From Fragilaria radians (taxonomy: Eukaryota > Bacillariophyta > Fragilariophyceae > Fragilariales > Fragilariaceae): a stretch of 64,000 bases of DNA. Positions within the stretch are counted from its first letter, which is position 1; each line of letters begins with the position of its first letter. Below, in pieces: positions 1 through 9,504 of the stretch. Both the position numbers and the translations under genes were made by a program. The stretch is taken from NCBI GenBank assembly GCA_900642245.1, contig CAAAJI010000005.1:933274-997273 (forward strand). Reading direction: 5' to 3'. Below the pieces are notes generated by a model. That model was given only the letters and a program-made list of their open reading frames with translations, made no database searches and had not been told where the DNA came from.

Positions 1-684
1 CGGCAAATGGTCACTGTTGGATCGCAGTGCTGTGATCAGTTGTAGTGTATCGTACGCAAGCTGTGATCCTGTAAGAAGAGCCGCGTTAGGGCTTGCCGTA
101 ACTAAGGGAAGAGAGCTAGACATCAATGAATTGCCATCAAGAAGTTGTTGATTCGATTGGGAGAATCTCAAATGTTGTTCCATGTCTCCCGAGTTGCTTT
201 GCTGCATTATATTTCCATCCATAAAACTATTCATATGTGGAGAAGGCTGAAGTTCCTCAACTAAAGTGGAGATATCTTTGGTTCTTAACAACACTGAAAT
301 CTGCTTTCGAAGTTCTAGATTTTCTTTCATCAATGCAAGATTTGCTTGTGCTAATTGCGCTGCCCTTTCTTGAAGCTGTTCGCTTTCCATTTTCTTTCGA
401 TGGCGACTCATCTTGGCGCTGCGTCTGTTTGCATTTCGGCGTCCCTCCAGTTTCTCCTCTTCCGATTGAAATGGTCGTTTGCAGGCAGCATTCGCAGCAT
501 CACAAGCAGCAGCAAGATTCCCCATGCCAGCAAATAGCATTTCAACCGATTTACCTTCGTTTTCTGATCCTCCTAATCTCTGTGAACTCGTCCGTTCACT
601 ATGAGAGGACGCGTCGCAATTCGTAAATTCAAACGAGTCATCGAATTGCTCTCGGGTGGAAATAGGGAATTGTTTATCATTCAT
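1..684 (-). CDS. bZIP transcription factor (C-terminus beyond window edge)
   Basis: The minus-strand frame opens at ATG 684-682 and stays open for 228 codons to base 1, so the C-terminus lies outside the window. Around residues 70-130 it has a canonical basic region, NANRRSAKMSRHRKKMESEQ, with the invariant Asn and Arg of the N-x7-R signature. A leucine-zipper heptad region follows (LQERAAQLAQANLALMKENL). An Ala-rich stretch precedes the basic region and a Ser/Asn/Gln-rich region follows it. Known role of the family: nuclear dimeric DNA binding at ACGT-type sites. The basic region differs from the one I recall for aureochromes (NREHAKRSR), and no LOV domain is visible in the part present. The target genes cannot be told. 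Family sure; full length unknown. Confidence 0.9.
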   Translation of the reverse strand, partial: MNDKQFPISTREQFDDSFEFTNCDASSHSERTSSQRLGGSENEGKSVEMLFAGMGNLAAACDAANAACKRPFQSEEEKLEGRRNANRRSAKMSRHRKKMESEQLQERAAQLAQANLALMKENLELRKQISVLLRTKDISTLVEELQPSPHMNSFMDGNIMQQSNSGDMEQHLRFSQSNQQLLDGNSLMSSSLPLVTASPNAALLTGSQLAYDTLQLITALRSNSDHLP

Positions 685-2067
685 GATGAAGGTTCTCCCA
701 ATGACCTTTTCCTAGAGGAACAATAAATGCTCTCAATATTGCAAAAGATCATCTCCTTCGTAGTCGTGGGACATCGCAAATGCAAACATATTACAACTTT
801 ACGATTAAGAATTCGAAAAAAAGAAGGAGCGTTCCAGAGTTAATTCATTTAAGTCACTTATCATGTATGATACTTCGATGAATTCAGTCACCATTGCGAC
901 TTTTAATCCATCGGAAATTTCCACGTCATTTGGAACTGAGCTGATGATAAAATTTAGACGTTTCTGAACTATTTCGAAATGTCCATAATAAATTACAGAA
1001 ACTACGACTAAATACCATTAATCGGATTACATTTATAAACGTAATTAGAATGTAGTAAAGAATTTATCATTAGCTACATCCTAAAAGTAAACTGATCGCA
1101 TTGTGGATTTGTATTAAGAAATTATGCCTTGTATTATTATGTGATCTTGTTTATTAAGTATAAGATTCAAAAGTAGAATAGATCATACTACCACTGCATT
1201 GCAACCAAACTAATGCTGATCTGCAAATGGAAATAATTAAGTTGGAAACAAAGGAATGATTATCACCTACAATGCCCGAAAATCTGTATTCCATTTGCTC
1301 AAGAAACCAGAGATAGAAATATCAAATTACATTTTTCCATATTCGCTGGCATCAAGCGAAATTAGTGAGCTTCTAGATCAAAGGTGCCACAGTGACTAAG
1401 GACATGGGTGAATATCTTGGAAATGTTCTATGTTGAATCCATATCCTACTTCACGAGTCTAAAGATTCCAGAGAACATTAGACATTCCAATGCCATTGTC
1501 ACAGTGCATATGCAAAAAATCAATTGCAGCGGTGTAGATAAGTGTGGAAAAATACCAAACAGTTTAACTACTAAGTATATTTGATATGTCTTTTCGATAA
1601 AATCAATGCAATAAACAGTCAGTTGAATCCTGAGAAGAAAGGAAATGAGGACTTGATTTTCACAGTTAAGTTCCAACAGGCCAGAGAAAATATCAGATTC
1701 CAAAGTGAGTTCAAACAAACTTGTCACTATCATAACATACCAGCCAGGCCACTAAATGAAAATCTATGTTATCCATTTGATTAATTTCTTCGGTCTTCGG
1801 CATGACTGATACAAAGAAAAATATCATCATTTGGTTTTTTCAGTTCCAGCTTAGGCTTTCGCAATTTATAATTATTGGCAGCCACGCTTCGTTTAGGTTG
1901 TGTCCTCACAGAACAATACTTGTCGTTCCTGTAAAATACATATTAGTATTATTGAGTTACTCGTCAATGTCGTTTGTTCAGACTAGCCTTCCGTCGTATC
2001 GGTGAACAAATTTTTTCGACCCCTTACAACTTGGTATGAGGATCTACACCTAAGTAAAATCAATAGA
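685..2067. other. intergenic, no gene seen
   Basis: AT-rich spacer between the bZIP gene (minus) and the J-domain gene (plus), so it should hold both promoters. The short open frames at 1446-1733 (minus) and 1581-2005 (plus) show no recognisable motif and overlap each other on opposite strands; I do not call them genes. Confidence 0.6.
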
Positions 2068-2895
2068 ATGGTTGCTTCGCGAGGCTCATTGCTACTGTTC
2101 TTGGTGCTTTGTTTGTATGCATACTCGGTTACGGTTGCCAATCCGTCAGAAGATGATGATTTAATGAATGAATTTTTGGAGGAGCAACTCAAAATGGAGG
2201 AAGAAAGAATGCAAGAAGATAATCATCATGTCGATGAGGCTCATTTTCGACGTCAAGAAGAGGAACGGCTAGAAAAAGAATTCCTACGTGAAAAAGAAAG
2301 ACTGGAAGCTGATGAAAGAGCTCTCAAAATTGAGCGAGACAGAATCCGTACCAAAAGAGAAACAGACTTTGAATCGGCACTTTTAGAAATGAGTAAAGAA
2401 CAGCAAGCTGTAGCCAGAAAGCAAAAGCGAAGGGATGCTCGTATTGTTCAAAAAGTCTTAGGCGCGTTCTCCAATAGAAATCATTACGCAGTTTTGGGTC
2501 TTCCAAGCTATTCTCTAACAATCGGTCCAATTAAAATTGGCGGCTTTCAGATTGGGCCTTGGACCTTCTTTCGTGCAGGGATGAAAAACATTCGAAAAGC
2601 ATATCGTGAACGTGCCATGATGACTCATCCGGATAAGAATCATGATGGAAGAGCTCAAGAGGCATTCATTGCTGTGGAGGAATCAGCAGCGATTCTCTCT
2701 GACGATCAGAAAAGAGCAGACTACGATAGTCTACTTCTTCGTTTGCGTAGTGAACGACTCACAAAAGCATTATCTTTTTTCCGTGAAATATCTCATGTGT
2801 TGAAAAATCAAATATCGAGAATTTTTTGGATCTTCCGGAGTTTTCTCGGACCCTTTGCAACCCCGTTGTTAATCTTGGGTTGTTTGATTGTTTGA
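2068..2895 (+). CDS. J-domain (DnaJ/Hsp40) protein, predicted secretory pathway
   Basis: 275 aa from ATG 2068; the frame extends upstream only to a non-ATG codon, and this ATG places a signal peptide (MVASRGSLLLFLVLCLYAYS) at the N-terminus. A strongly charged coiled coil rich in Glu/Arg/Lys (roughly residues 30-130) follows. The J domain (about 145-240) has helix I (HYAVLGLP), an insertion of about 24 residues, helix II (IRKAYRERAMMTHPDKN) with the intact HPD motif needed to stimulate Hsp70 ATPase, and helix III ending in DYDSLL. A hydrophobic segment (IFWIFRSFLGPFATPLLILG) sits at the extreme C-terminus. Inference: an ER-membrane or lumenal co-chaperone for BiP-type Hsp70. The loop between helices I and II is unusual, since most J domains are compact there. 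No intron is needed. Confidence 0.85.
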   Translation: MVASRGSLLLFLVLCLYAYSVTVANPSEDDDLMNEFLEEQLKMEEERMQEDNHHVDEAHFRRQEEERLEKEFLREKERLEADERALKIERDRIRTKRETDFESALLEMSKEQQAVARKQKRRDARIVQKVLGAFSNRNHYAVLGLPSYSLTIGPIKIGGFQIGPWTFFRAGMKNIRKAYRERAMMTHPDKNHDGRAQEAFIAVEESAAILSDDQKRADYDSLLLRLRSERLTKALSFFREISHVLKNQISRIFWIFRSFLGPFATPLLILGCLIV

Positions 2896-3347
2896 TTCCT
2901 CCTAAATTCCAGCAATCTTCTTTATCAGCGCTAAGATATTACGTATGATCATTCAACAAAACTAAATCTCTTAATTGAAGCGATAATATGAATGAATGGA
3001 TAACTTTGATTACCATTTTGGATTGTATTTCTCCAGAATTTCCACATGACACACTATAAAAGTCTGTCCTGTATGGTAAGTGAAGAATAACTAGCACACA
3101 TTCCAGTGATAGATTCATCCTATATATAAACAACGTCTTATACTTTAATACATGTCGTGAGTGAAGTAATTTTGAAAATATGTATTGTTCTTTTTTAAAA
3201 ACAAAAAACTCGATTTAGTTTATTTTTTTAGCATTCTGTATTGGCGGATTACTTCACTTTAACATTTACGGTACTTTCACACGTCTTACATTCTCTACTA
3301 TACTCATCGAGCCCTAGTACTTGTTGTGTTGATTTTCTAAAACGAAA
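2896..3347. other. intergenic, upstream of the CDC6-like gene
   Basis: About 450 bases of AT-rich sequence with a poly-T tract near 3190. A minus-strand open frame (2939-3133) has no recognisable content. The promoter-proximal E2F-like sites lie at its right end. Confidence 0.6.
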
Positions 3348-3357
3348 TGGCGCGCCA
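3348..3357. promoter_or_regulatory. E2F-like palindrome TGGCGCGCCA
   Basis: A perfect 10-bp palindrome with the GCGC core of E2F/DP sites, about 100 bp upstream of the CDC6-like ATG at 3459. GC-rich words are rare in this AT-rich spacer, which makes it stand out. The function is inferred from sequence and from the gene it precedes. Confidence 0.5.
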
Positions 3358-3381
3358 GAAAAGAAAGCTTGAGCGTCGACC

Positions 3382-3390
3382 TTTCGCGCC
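3382..3390 (+). promoter_or_regulatory. E2F consensus site TTTCGCGCC
   Basis: Matches the E2F/DP consensus TTTSGCGC exactly and is followed by an A-tract, 69 bp upstream of the CDC6-like start codon and 24 bp after the first GCGC palindrome. CDC6 promoters in animals and plants carry functional E2F sites, which supports both the site and the gene call. Binding in this organism is inference. Confidence 0.6.
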
Positions 3391-3458
3391 AAAAATCATA
3401 TTACACCGGTGTCGATGACAATCTCACAAAAATCTTCCCACATTAATTGAAAATATAT

Positions 3459-6400
3459 ATGTCGACTTTCGCACGAGATCACCTTAGATTTCTTCTCGTC
3501 CAAGAGGTTTGGATGCCAGCGCTTATCTTCAAGGAATACGCCTTAATGCAAACTATCCTTGAGCGATCGAAAATAAAAGGACTCGAACACATGGAGGATA
3601 TCTTGGCCAAGATATTCATAGCCAGGTATCAATCTGATAAACCAGTTTCAGGAAGGATCGCAATAGTTCTAGGAAATGTGAAGGAAGTTATCTGGGAAGA
3701 AGATATTGGGCAGATAAAGAGCTTTTACATCTTTCTTTCCCAACTGATATCACATGATGAATATCGTAGCAACGAAACATGGAACAGTGCATTGAAAGAT
3801 GCTCGTAACTTTCTCGATATAACTCAGTCGAAGCGCGACTCTCAATCCCGAAATCTCTCATCTCCGAAGCGTACAACAATTCCTGGAATTCTCACCCATA
3901 AATCAAACTGTAAGTTAGCTGTGACTGTCCAATTGGCCGTTTTATGCCCTTTTCTAATCGAATTGAATTAGTGTCCTCGAAGTTTAGCGAAAAGTCAGGC
4001 AAAGTGTCGAATGCGAAATCTTCTGCTGGTCTTAGTGATCCACGATCTTCCATAGAGAATGAAAATAGAAATAAGAAGAATTTGAAAAGTTTGAAGACAA
4101 AAACTCAGAACCTACCCCAGAAGAATCAGAAAATCCCCAAATCGGCTCTACGTGAATCTAAGTCCAGTGCACCTGTGCAGAAATCTAAAGTCCAATTTTG
4201 CGAAAGCCAAAGAGGACCGTCGCTCGGGAAGAGCGTTTCCTCGATACCTGATGACACGTCGAATGGCTCCGAAAGCTATGCAAATGAAAGTTACATAGTT
4301 CCAACAACACGCGATGTTTTACCCATCCTTACAAAGCTTGGTTACAAGAGTATAAATTCAAAGTATTATCGTCCTGGGTTATCAGTAATGGAAAAAAAGA
4401 ATTTGATAGAGGGTGTACACTTCTTCTCATCGGCTTCGGAACTGCGCCGGTTTCTCTGTCGACGAGGTGTCGAGCTTCAAGCTAACGTGGCTCTTTCTGA
4501 GGAAGACAAAGGTACACTTCAGAAGTGGGTGCGGTATTCGATTTGTCCAGCTCTTCGAAACGAAACTATGGTACCCGTAGCAGCGAGGAAACCATTAAAT
4601 TCGATTCATTCTCCACTAGTGAAGTTAGGATTTTCGTTCCGACTATTCGAATACTACCTCCCTGGAACGGTACCTAACGTTAAGTTAGGAATTTCAATTA
4701 ATGGGTTTCCACTCAACGGTCCCGAAGGATTGTGGTCCAGCCTTTGCCGCGGTGGACTGCCAGATAACTGTGACTTCAACAACATTTCTGAGTCAGATCG
4801 CCTTCGATTAGAGCTTTTCTTAACTGAGTGCCCAGATGTGAACACCTTGTAAGTTTGACAACACAGTTGATCCGATTCTCGTTATACCTATCGTTTAACC
4901 CCATTTCCTTGTATCCAAAGCGATTTCCTGAGTGATGATGAGATGGACAAAATAATGTCATTTGCGTTTGCTGGGGTCTCTAAAAAGCATGAAGTACAGG
5001 AATCAGTCATAAAAAACATTGAAAAGAGCTCTCTGACACTCGAAGCGAAAGAGGATGAAGTGGGTGATAACAATAGTGTTACAGCGGAATCTACAACCTA
5101 TACAGTTGTGACAAACTGTAGTTCATCATCAATTATAGGTGAAAAAGGCAGCGAAATCAATGTCAATATCAACGGAAATAGCGACAACTATCGCACCTTT
5201 CAAGCTTGTCTGAACTCTCAAGAGAGAGAAGAAAATACAAACGTTGACTCATGCGTAGATTTTTCTGATGAAACTGACATAAATCCTGTGAGGACCTTAT
5301 TCGAGAATTCTCCGATCATGGAAAAAGTGCAGGAATTCAGCTCAGACCTAACGTCTGTAGCTGAAGATGAGGAAGACCTTTCTTACGAAAAAAGCACCTC
5401 ACGAGGCGACGAAATTCTTTTCCTAACGCAAGATGACTCTCTGCGAATTGGCTTTTCAGAAGGCGATGACTGCAATAATTCAAAAGCGGCCATGGCCTTT
5501 TGCAATACGCCGATGACACCCAACAAACTAGTCCAAATGGAAAACCCTAGAAGTCCAGACCAAGACGCAATGGATCGGGAAATGGAATGTCTTCTCTCAT
5601 CTAGGGATGACGATGAACGATCCTTGGATGCAGAGGAGTTAGTGGGAACACTTTGTACTACGTCTGTCGATCAAAGCAACGATAATGTAAATGTTCAAGC
5701 CTTCAGTCAAAAAGACAATAACAGCTTGCAACCAAGCGAAACTGCATCTTTCGAAGGAGAAGTAAACAGTTGGTTTGAAACTTTATCCGGCTTGCTCAGG
5801 CTAGATGATTATTGGGAAGACGTCAAAGCCAAAATGAAATCGCTTGGTCTAAAAGAGGAAAATAATACTTTTTTTCTAGGTTTGGAATCTGATCCGATTA
5901 AGCAAGCTTTATTGTTTGTACTTTCAGATCAAGAACTCAAAATCCTCGCCATTGAAAGACTCAGCGGAAAAGGCCATGAGAAAAATTTCATCGAAAGAAG
6001 TTCCTTGAAGAGGGCTAACCACGATTCGCAGTTTCTGGATCAGAAGCGTCAATGCCGTGGTATATCTGATCAAGTGGACGAAGCTTGCTATCAGATAGGT
6101 ACTCCTCTCGAGTTTGATGCCGCATCGAAATCTATGCAATCCATCGGGGATGCTTTGCAAGAATCTTTATATGTATTGCAAGCGTCTTACAAGCCTAAGA
6201 GTGCGTTGCAATTCGATGTCGAAGGAGATTCAAAATACAATATGCAAGTAAACGAGATTCTCAAGTTCTTGGGCATTGCCCTTGACAACATAAATGGAAA
6301 GCACCAAGATAATTCCAATAACACTCTTTATGTTTGTGGATCTCCTGGAGTTGGAAAGACAACAGCTGTGAATTGGTGTTGTGAAAGATTCCAGGGCCCA

Positions 6401-7483
6401 TCAACTCAAATCTGCCGAATCAATAGTGCTTCATATAGGGATATGAGATTTTTTCTTGCAGATATATTTGAGAACCTGGGCATACGAACGAAAAATCCTT
6501 CCATTAAGGGTTTGGAGGAAATTATGAAGAAGCGTTGCATGTCAGTTGTCCTAGTTATTGATGAAATCGATTCTTTGATTTCACCGAAGGGAATATCATC
6601 CTCAAATTCACAGAGTGAAAAGTTACTTCAAGAACTTTGTGCAACTGTAAAGGAAACTTCTTCCAAAATAGTGCTAATCGGAATTTCAAACGCTGTTGAA
6701 AGTAATGAAGCAAAAAAGCTCAAAGCCCTCGGCTTGGTACGTTTTATGTTGTATTTCACTAAGACCTAGAATCAAACCGCTGACTTTTCAACTTCTTATA
6801 CCTAGGACGGCGGGAGAATTCTGTTCACTCCCTATACTCAAACGGATTTGGCAAACCTTGTGTACAGCCGTATTGGATACACAATTATCCAACCTAAGGC
6901 AGTTGAATTTTTGGCTGCACGGGTTGCATCGAAGTCGGGAGACGCGAGGTGGATGTTAGAATTGGTTTCGCATACAATTAGAATTAGGTATGAAGAATTG
7001 TCGGATGAGGGCAGAAAGGAAATTGTGTCTAAGAATTCGGTTGTGAGCATACGCGAAGCAATAATGGCAATTAAGTCGACTGTTGTGGCATACGTTGACA
7101 GAATTGATGCCCTTCCAGAAATGGCAAAAATGGTTCTGTGCGTCGCAATAACGTTATGCTCCCACTCTCGTTCAAGCTACTCTTTAGGGATGCTAAGAAG
7201 TGCTTGTTCGGATGTTGCTGTGCATGAGCAACTGGAGCCCTTGGATTTTGACACTTTTAAGCAACTCGTTCAACAGTTAGTAGATCAAGGTCTTCTTTTA
7301 CCAAACGATGACACAGACAGTGACATTGGGAGTGGGGGTACTTTCGCCATTCACGACATGCCTGTGAGATTTGGAGTTCAATTACATGATATCGAAGTAG
7401 CAGTTTCAGACACCCTGGAAACAAAGCCTGTTTATAGAAAGTTGATTGAAAGCATCAAACGAAATCCAAATTTAAACTGTTGA
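3459..7483 (+). CDS. CDC6/ORC1-family AAA+ replication licensing factor with N-terminal extension (4 exons)
   Basis: Exons 3459-3909, 3972-4848, 4921-6736 and 6806-7483, joined by introns of 62, 72 and 69 nt with GTAAGT, GTAAGT and GTACGT donors and AG acceptors. Phases fit and give 1273 aa. The AAA+ core has Walker A GSPGVGKTT (about 917-925), Walker B VLVIDEIDSL (Asp990-Glu991) and a sensor-1-like LIGISNAV. A CDC6-type winged-helix C-terminus contains LPEMAKMVLCVAITLC and FKQLVQQLVDQGLLL. Known role: loading the MCM helicase with ORC at replication origins. The first ~440 residues are unusual: a PWWP-like segment (VWMPALIFKEY, about 15-120) and two copies of a module carrying YYRPG or YYLPG with a following Cys-Arg-x-Gly/Gly-Gly element (about 260-335 and 350-440). 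A long acidic Ser-rich linker (about 450-850) follows. CDC6 is favoured over ORC1 because of the C-terminus and because no BAH domain was recognised. Exons 1-2 as a separate gene is the main alternative. Confidence 0.82.
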
Positions 7484-9504
7484 GTAAGAAAATTAATCTA
7501 TTTCATTTTACCTCTATCACAGCTATTCCAACAAAATGTTAGCTCCAAACTAAACATGTTTTATGCTATTGTATCAAATCAATGAAGGTGACCATCGGTA
7601 AGGATGATAGATTGATTGTAGTAAAAACAGATACATTGTTGCAATTAACCCGCATCAGGGTTCATTGATATCAAAATGCAATTCACTTGAAAATCTAATC
7701 CTCCTTTTCCAAGGAGATATCAAGCCCTTATCATGAGACTTGGTAGAAGATATCACTTCTATACTAGTTCATGATTAAACAAAACTGACAGAAAAAGACA
7801 AGATAACGAGGAGACAAAGATGCGGATTAAGGAATGAGCAAGATCAGTAATAGCACATAGATGGGGCTACTTCTTTCAAAAAGGTACACCTTAAGATCTT
7901 ACAACATTTTCTGATCAGATGAGCTCTATCTATCACTAATCAAGGATGAAAATCTGTCTTTGTAGTGAGCAACAGTCAAATAGCTATGGCCCTATTAATA
8001 ATTTTTTTAAGGCAATTGATCAATCAGGGTGCTTACATTCAAAGACAGTTAAGATTCTTTTTCTTTTGAAGATGCTAACTGTGACGCAATCGCTACAAAA
8101 ATATAATGCGATAAGGCTATAAATAGAAGAATTGATTATAAAACTTGTCATCGTCCTCTTTTCCCCATTTCTGCAAACTAGGCAGTCCGTTTTTAGATGC
8201 ACAGATTTATGTTAGTAAGAATCACTTACATTTAATGAGTTGTGAGTGACAGTATTTAATGATTAAGCAAGTACTAGATCGCCAATTAGCTGTGATAGCA
8301 GAGAATAAGAAAAAGCCAATAAAGTCAAGTATACAAAGACAATTAATGTCAGGAGAATATTTCAATAGATGTAAAACTTTAGTCTACGTCATTGCAACAG
8401 ATGCTTATATTTCTAGTAAATTTCAATTGAGGGCTACTGTTTATCTAAGTCTTTAGATTCTAGTTGGGTGTTATGCATTTAACAGCATGCTAAGTCATAC
8501 CCTTGTTGTTGGATTATTCTTGTTTGCAGCCAACATTCGTAGTTTAATTTATTTTTTAATGATTATTCATGCTTAGCATGCTAACAATTAGTCATTTATT
8601 GTCTATTCTCTGAAAAATACGAGTATTTCTCCATCTTCCTGGTTTACACGGTATATCATAGTGTAAAATTACTTCAGAACAATAAACGTAATAGATTTTG
8701 TTTGATGTGATGCCATAGAATAGGATCTTTCTAAAAATACGCTTACATGATCGATTTTCCTGTCTTGGCAAGACAACATTCATTCTATGCCGATGAGCCT
8801 ACTTTTCTCCATTGCTCTAGTCCTACAGCTTATCATCAACGCTTTTAACAGACTGAAATATTGATCTATCCATTGGCTCTATTACCTCGTGAATGATGGG
8901 TGGTTGAGGCAAATTAAATTATTTTGAGGAGAACAAGAATAGCTCGTATATCAGGTGCGTGCATGCCCCGCTGACACCCTAAAAATATATATAAAGACAA
9001 ATAACTGCCCGACAGTTTTCATAACATACTTCTTATCATTAGGCAACAATGCAAGAAAGGTGTGCGTTTTGGAAGGTATTTCGTTTTTGATCTTTCGGAT
9101 CTATTTTGTTCTTTCAGACCCAAAAGATTTAATTAGTTTCAGACTGATGAATTTTTACATATTCATAATATAGTGAAGGATGCAGTCATTATTTGTTTTT
9201 TTGCCACTGATTTCGGTTCTGTTCTCCTCAAGCTTCAAGTTTAATTTGTCACATCTAGTCGCAATCTGCAATCTAAGTTTGAAGGGAAAGGATTGTTCAT
9301 TAAAATGTTGGATTCGCAGGGGATTAAGGTACCCCTTTTCTCTCAGAATGCATTTATTTCTGAAATGTATTTACTAACAGCTAAATTTTTATATAAGCTG
9401 ATTGAATTACATGGATGTTATATGTTACTCATAACACTGAGATTGGAGGGAGGTTTTTGTTTAGGGATTATGATAACTGGAATTATTCTTGAGCCACCAT
9501 CTTC
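7484..9504. other. intergenic, about 2 kb, no gene recognised
   Basis: AT-rich spacer. Several frames of 60-72 codons (for example 8259-8456 and 8955-9173 on plus) lack motifs or coding character. A pair of inverted 10-mers, GCATGCTAAG at 8485-8494 and its complement at 8572-8581, is present, but no target duplication was found around it. Confidence 0.6.

Noticed and set aside
237..626. 129-codon plus-strand open frame
   Set aside because: It is antisense to the bZIP coding region, which has clear family motifs on the other strand.
1..684. Aureochrome (bZIP-LOV photoreceptor) interpretation of the bZIP gene
   Set aside because: The basic region differs from the aureochrome type and no LOV motif appears in the ~95 residues after the zipper that are visible; it cannot be fully excluded because the C-terminus is outside the window.
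3944..4852. Exon 2 of the CDC6-like gene as an independent 302-residue gene
   Set aside because: Its start lies inside intron 1, and its stop is part of a GTAAGT donor; splicing gives a continuous frame on both sides.
8485..8581. Inverted 10-mers suggesting a small transposon
   Set aside because: Arms are only 10 bp and no target duplication or longer pairing was found; expected by chance in AT-rich spacer.
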